Source: an uncultured Sutterella sp.
Lineage (GTDB): Bacteria; Pseudomonadota; Gammaproteobacteria; Burkholderiales; Burkholderiaceae_F
Direction: 5' to 3'
DNA length: 16,215 bases
NCBI GenBank assembly: GCA_900754475.1
Contig: CAAECY010000032.1
Location: 1 to 16,215, forward strand
Numbering within the stretch: position 1 is the stretch's first letter; each line of letters begins with the position of its first letter. The notes beneath the pieces were generated by a model, which did no database searches, was not told the origin of the DNA, and saw only the letters and a program-made list of their open reading frames with translations. A program made the position numbers and the translations under genes. Of this stretch, positions 13,369 through 16,215 are shown piece after piece.

Positions 13369-14367
13369 ATGGCAAGCACCGCTCTTTTGAAGCCCACGAT
13401 GGTTGACGTCCGTCCGGACGCCGACAACCCCAACCGTGCCGTCATCACGCTCGAACCGTTCGAACGCGGCTACGGCCACACGCTCGGCAATGCGCTCCGT
13501 CGCATTCTCCTCGCGTCGATGGTCGGCTACGCTCCCACGGAAGCGCAGATTACGGGCATCGTTCACGAATACTCCCAGATCGACGGCGTCCTCGAAGACG
13601 TCGTGGACATCCTCCTCAACCTCAAGGGCGTCGTCTTCAAGCTCGAAGGCCGCGACGAAGTCACCGTCATGCTCCGCAAGGACGGCGAAGGCATCGTCAC
13701 CGCCGGCGACTTCGACCTCCCCCACGACGTTCAGGTTCTCAACCCCGAACACGTGATCGCTCACCTTTCGGGCGGCCGTCTCGAAATGCAGGTCAAGATC
13801 GAGAAGGGTCGCGGCTACCAGCCCGGCGACGTCCGCGGCTTCCGCGACGACTACTCGAAGACCAACATCGGCCGCATCATCATGGACGCGTCCTTCTCGC
13901 CGATCCGTCGCGTCGCTTATCAGGTTCAGGCCGCTCGCGTCGCGCAGCGCACCGACCTCGACAAGCTCGAAATGACGATCGAAACGAACGGCGCCATCGG
14001 TCCGGAAGAAGCCCTTCGCGAATCCGTGCGCATCCTCCAGGATCAGCTCACGGTCTTCGGTTCGATCCATCCCGACGACGTTACCGTTGAGAAGGAAGAA
14101 GAAGCGGCCAACAATCCGCCTCCGATCGATCCGATCCTCCTGCGTCCGGTCGACGACCTCGAACTCACGGTTCGTTCCGCCAACTGCCTGAAGGCCGAGA
14201 ACATCTACTTCATCGGCGACCTCATCCAGCGCACGGAAAACGAACTGCTCAAGACGCCGAACCTCGGCCGCAAGTCCTTGAACGAAATCAAGGAAGTGCT
14301 CGCCGCTCACGGTTTGACGCTCGGCAGCATGCTCGAAAACTGGCCGCCCGCCAACATCGAACGCTAA
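13369..14367 (+). CDS. rpoA: DNA-directed RNA polymerase subunit alpha
   Basis: 332 residues. The N-terminal domain (about 1-235) dimerises and seats beta and beta-prime; LEPFERGYGHTLGNALRRIL (28-47) is its hallmark. An acidic then proline-rich linker (about 240-258) leads to the C-terminal domain, where RSANCLKAE contains R269 and N272, matching R265 and N268 that bind UP elements and activators in Escherichia coli. The C-terminus ENWPPANIER is typical of betaproteobacteria. The ATG at 13369 follows AGCAGGA (13354-13360); the frame is open far upstream into rpsD, but that part is unrelated. It appears to be an isolated transcription unit here. Confidence 0.98.
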   Translation: MASTALLKPTMVDVRPDADNPNRAVITLEPFERGYGHTLGNALRRILLASMVGYAPTEAQITGIVHEYSQIDGVLEDVVDILLNLKGVVFKLEGRDEVTVMLRKDGEGIVTAGDFDLPHDVQVLNPEHVIAHLSGGRLEMQVKIEKGRGYQPGDVRGFRDDYSKTNIGRIIMDASFSPIRRVAYQVQAARVAQRTDLDKLEMTIETNGAIGPEEALRESVRILQDQLTVFGSIHPDDVTVEKEEEAANNPPPIDPILLRPVDDLELTVRSANCLKAENIYFIGDLIQRTENELLKTPNLGRKSLNEIKEVLAAHGLTLGSMLENWPPANIER

Positions 14368-14409
14368 TCGACCGGAATTCCGGAAGGTTCTTTAAACTTC
14401 CGGTTTCGA
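14368..14409 (+). promoter_or_regulatory. Hairpin in the rpoA 3' region
   Basis: CCGGAAG (14380-14386) pairs with CTTCCGG (14397-14403), and TCGA (14368-14371) can pair with TCGA (14406-14409). An alternative uses CCGGAA (14372-14377) in place of the inner left arm. There is no T run, so it may stabilise the 3' end or aid the terminator that follows. Confidence 0.4.
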
Positions 14410-14410
14410 G

Positions 14411-14439
14411 TTGAACGCGAAGGCGCAATCGTTTATGAT
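14411..14439 (+). promoter_or_regulatory. Candidate rplQ promoter nested in the rpoA terminator
   Basis: TTGAAC (14411-14416), exactly 17 bases, then TATGAT (14434-14439). Start is expected near 14446, at the end of the terminator stem, so the rplQ message begins in the T-rich tract and lacks the hairpin. The geometry repeats that of the tuf-rpsJ junction. Confidence 0.7.
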
Positions 14440-14454
14440 TGCGCCTTTCTTCTT
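14420..14454 (+). terminator. Intrinsic terminator of rpoA
   Basis: AAGGCGCAATC (14420-14430) and GATTGCGCCTT (14437-14447) form a perfect 11-bp stem with a 6-base loop, followed by a T-rich tract broken by two C (to 14454). The loop and right arm contain the -10 box of the next promoter, as in the tuf terminator. Confidence 0.85.
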
Positions 14455-14535
14455 GCTCACCCGACCGCCGTTCGCAGGAACGGATAGAAGACACGGGGGG
14501 CTTTTTTCAAGACTCACTCTTAAGGAATACGAATC

Positions 14536-14922
14536 ATGCGTCATCGTCATGGTCTCCGCAAGCTCAACCGCACGAGCGCCCACCGCCTCGCCATGCTCCG
14601 CAACATGATGTGCTCGCTCATCAAGCACGAAGCCATCAAGACCACGCTGCCGAAGGCCAAGGAACTCCGTCGTGTCGTCGAACCGATGATCACGCTCGCC
14701 AAGGAACCCACGCTCGCCAACAAGCGCCTCGCTTTCAACCGCCTGCGTGACCGCGAAGTCGTCGTCAAGCTCTTCGACGTCATCGGCCCGCGCTTTGCGA
14801 ACCGTCAGGGCGGCTACACCCGCATCCTGAAGATGGGCTACCGCGTCGGCGACAACGCCCCCATGGCCTACATGGAACTCACGGAACGCGCCGAAAAGGC
14901 CGAAGAAGTCACCGCCGAATAA
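14536..14922 (+). CDS. rplQ: 50S ribosomal protein L17
   Basis: 128 residues, with the family start MRHRHGLRKLNRTSAHRLAM and the conserved GGYTRILKMGYRVGDNAPMAYMEL near the end. L17 lies close to the peptide exit on the solvent side of 50S. AAGGA (14522-14526) precedes the start. It normally follows rpoA within a few tens of bases; here 168 bases with terminator and promoter intervene. Confidence 0.98.
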   Translation: MRHRHGLRKLNRTSAHRLAMLRNMMCSLIKHEAIKTTLPKAKELRRVVEPMITLAKEPTLANKRLAFNRLRDREVVVKLFDVIGPRFANRQGGYTRILKMGYRVGDNAPMAYMELTERAEKAEEVTAE

Positions 14923-14931
14923 TTTCGACGC

Positions 14932-14985
14932 GTAACTTCCGCTGCGGGCGGACGCTTCTTTGTAGGAGCCCCCGTCCGCCGTTAC
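14932..14985 (+). promoter_or_regulatory. Hairpin downstream of rplQ
   Basis: GGCGGACG (14947-14954) pairs with CGTCCGCC (14973-14980) around an 18-base loop, and GTAAC (14932-14936) can pair with GTTAC (14981-14985) across a one-sided internal loop. No T run follows. It lies just before the true terminator and resembles the hairpin-plus-terminator pair after rpsD. Confidence 0.5.
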
Positions 14986-14988
14986 CTG

Positions 14989-15018
14989 AAAAGCCCGGTC
15001 CAGCGATCGGGCTTTTTT
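14989..15018 (+). terminator. Intrinsic terminator of rplQ
   Basis: AAAAGCCCG (14989-14997) pairs with CGGGCTTTT (15008-15016), continued by GTC/GAT pairing around a CAGC loop, and six T (15013-15018) follow. A clear rho-independent terminator ending the ribosomal-protein locus. Confidence 0.9.
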
Positions 15019-15042
15019 CATAGCCCGAATACGGAGGAAGTC

Positions 15043-15426
15043 ATGGATGCCATGCGTATCGACAAGTGGCTGTGGGCGGCGCGGTTTTTCAAAACCCGCT
15101 CCCTCGCCCAGGAAGAGGTCGGCCTCGGGCGCGTGCTTATAGCCGGTCAGCGTGCGAAACCCTCGCGCGACGTGCGCGTCGGGGACCGCCTTGAAATCCG
15201 CCGCGGCGACGAGGTGTTCGTCGTCTACGTCGAAGCCCTCTCCAATCAGCGCGGACCCGCCGAAGCCGCCCGAAAGCTCTACCGCGAAACGGAGGAAAGC
15301 CTTCAGGCGCGCGAAGCCGCCAAGGAGCGCCGCCAGATCGCCTTCGAGCCCGCGTCGACCATCCGACACGGTCGCCCCACCAAGCGCGAAGGTCGCGAAC
15401 TGCGTCGCCTTCGCGAAGGCTTCTGA
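15043..15426 (+). CDS. hslR: S4-domain RNA-binding protein, Hsp15 (HslR) type
   Basis: 127 residues, near the 133 of Escherichia coli Hsp15. Residues 4-65 form an S4 RNA-binding domain with the diagnostic RIDKWLWAARFFKTRSLA start and GQRAKPSRDVRVGD; the rest is a charged helical tail with PTKREGRELRRLREGF at the end. Hsp15 rescues stalled 50S subunits that still carry peptidyl-tRNA after heat shock in Escherichia coli; this role is by family. GGAGGAA (15033-15039) is a near-perfect ribosome binding site for the ATG at 15043. I see no clear promoter between the rplQ terminator and this gene. A group II intron lies 12 bases after its stop. Confidence 0.9.
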   Translation: MDAMRIDKWLWAARFFKTRSLAQEEVGLGRVLIAGQRAKPSRDVRVGDRLEIRRGDEVFVVYVEALSNQRGPAEAARKLYRETEESLQAREAAKERRQIAFEPASTIRHGRPTKREGRELRRLREGF

Positions 15427-15446
15427 GGCCTTGCGCAAATCGGGTA

Positions 15447-15514
15447 GGAGGCGCAGGGATGTCCCCGCGCCGTCCTCCCACACCACCCACCGTACGGTTC
15501 ACGTAGTGGGCGGT
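15447..15514 (-). ncRNA. Group II intron domains V and VI
   Basis: Domain V (15482-15514): ACCGCCCAC pairs with GTGGGTGGT in 9 bp including one G-U, an upper TACG/CGTA helix closes the loop, and a 2-base CG bulge sits on the 3' strand, as expected of the catalytic domain. The CGC in the 5' strand fits the class C triad. Domain VI (15447-15478) is GGAG...CTCC with inner GCGC and GGG/CCC pairings. Both lie within 80 bases after the RT stop. Confidence 0.75.
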
Positions 15515-15523
15515 TACTCATGG

Positions 15524-16215
15524 TTATGTTACAGGGCGCATCTTGTAGGCGTCCTGTAAGCATACCCATCCCTTCTGACGGAGGAAGTCGTTGGTGAGCG
15601 AGGTGGCGAGCACCCAGCTCCCCGCGATACGCCAGTACCCCTTGCGGGAGTGGCCCCATTCATACGCCTGCCCGTCGGAGACACCAAGTTTTCGGAGCGC
15701 TCTGATCCGCATCGACGGTTTCTTCCACTGCTTCCAGTAGACCATGCGGATGCGACGCCGCAACCACTTGTCCGTGTCGGCAATGAACTTCTTCATGCTC
15801 GACCTGCCGAAGTAGTTCACCCACCCGACCAGGTATCGGCGGAGGTCCCGCCGAAACTCGTCAAGGCTCTGCCCGCGATTGCGGGAGGTGAGTTCCTTCA
15901 GCCGAGCTTTGCACTTCGCCAGCGACTTCTGGTGGGGGCGGTCGAGGATGAGGGACGCACCCTCATTGCCCGACTTCCGCCAAAAGCCAAACCCGAGAAA
16001 CTTCAGCTCTCGGTCTGCGACGTGGCAAATCTTCGTCTTCTCGACGTTGATCTGCAAGAAGAGCGTTTCTTCGATGAAGGGGCGGATGCGTTCGAGCGTG
16101 CGCTCGGCGGCCTTCCTGCTTCGGCACATGCCCATGAGGTCGTCCGCGTAGCGGACGAACTTGTGGCCGCGCGCCTCAAGCTCCACATCGAGTTCGTGGA
16201 GCAGGATGTTCGCCA
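15524..16215 (-). CDS. ltrA: Group II intron reverse transcriptase/maturase, C-terminal part
   Basis: The minus-strand frame is open to the window edge and gives 229 residues before TAA. It starts ANILLHELD (RT motif 4/5 region), with the catalytic YADD at visible residues 22-25, then LQINVEKTK and FLGFGF (motifs 6-7). The maturase (X) domain follows with YLVGWVNYFG, and the protein ends GWVCLQDAYKMRPVT with no HNH endonuclease. It would help splice and reverse-transcribe the intron RNA. Roughly the first half, including RT motifs 0-4, lies outside the window. No frameshift or stop interrupts the visible part, so it may be intact. Confidence 0.93.
   Translation of the reverse strand, partial: ANILLHELDVELEARGHKFVRYADDLMGMCRSRKAAERTLERIRPFIEETLFLQINVEKTKICHVADRELKFLGFGFWRKSGNEGASLILDRPHQKSLAKCKARLKELTSRNRGQSLDEFRRDLRRYLVGWVNYFGRSSMKKFIADTDKWLRRRIRMVYWKQWKKPSMRIRALRKLGVSDGQAYEWGHSRKGYWRIAGSWVLATSLTNDFLRQKGWVCLQDAYKMRPVT

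Larger units (their letters stand above)
15439..16215 (-). mobile_element. Group II intron, 3' part (probably class C); 5' part outside window
   Basis: Reading the minus strand, the end of a reverse transcriptase/maturase gene is followed by a domain V-like hairpin (15514-15482), a domain VI-like hairpin (15478-15447) and the end ...CTACCCGAT at 15439, which fits the intron AY 3' rule. The RT lacks an endonuclease domain and domain V carries CGC, as in class C introns, which usually insert next to terminator hairpins. The 3' exon would begin TTGCGCAA (15438-15431), running into the end of hslR. The exact boundary is inferred, not proven. Confidence 0.75.

Noticed and set aside
15447..15478. 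GC-rich hairpin after hslR as its own terminator
   Set aside because: No T run follows on the plus strand, and it is explained better as intron domain VI on the minus strand.

Overview
The window is one long plus-strand ribosomal-protein locus from a GC-rich bacterium, followed at the right edge by a minus-strand retroelement. Gene order (tuf, then the S10, spc and alpha clusters), zinc-free S14 and S4, the S3 length and tail, and an RpoA ending in a Gln-Trp-free 'ENWPP' C-terminus fit a betaproteobacterium. Strong preference for GAA and AAG codons and the fragmented layout would suit Burkholderiales, possibly a Sutterella-like lineage, but the family assignment is a guess from memory and not a search result.

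Layout. 1-212: C-terminal end of elongation factor Tu. 213-328: tuf terminator with the rpsJ promoter nested in it. 329-640 rpsJ. 641-813: promoter and attenuator-like leader. 814-5530: rplC-rplD-rplW-rplB-rpsS-rplV-rpsC-rplP-rpmC-rpsQ, tightly packed. 5531-5772: promoter plus an elaborate structured leader. 5773-11233: rplN-rplX-rplE-rpsN-rpsH-rplF-rplR-rpsE-rpmD-rplO-secY. 11234-11479: structured 3' region and a new promoter, with no infA. 11480-13118: rpmJ-rpsM-rpsK-rpsD. 13119-13368: large hairpin, intrinsic terminator, candidate rpoA promoter. 13369-14367 rpoA. 14368-14535: terminator with nested rplQ promoter. 14536-14922 rplQ. 14923-15042: hairpin and terminator. 15043-15426: an Hsp15 (HslR)-type S4-domain protein. 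15439-16215: the 3' part of a group II intron (probably class C) on the minus strand, with the C-terminal half of its reverse transcriptase/maturase and domains V and VI.

The genes encode parts of both ribosomal subunits, the SecY translocon channel and the RNA polymerase alpha subunit, so the locus couples ribosome, secretion and transcription machinery. The coding content is conventional. The unusual part is the regulatory DNA between genes: what is one or two long operons elsewhere is cut here into at least six transcription units, each with a readable sigma70-type promoter (mostly exact 17-bp spacers). Two of these promoters lie inside the intrinsic terminator of the preceding gene, with the -10 in the hairpin loop. 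Three others share a GTTGCA -35 region. The rplN leader holds a compact three-way-junction RNA that I do not recognise and which is the best candidate in the window for an undescribed autoregulatory element.
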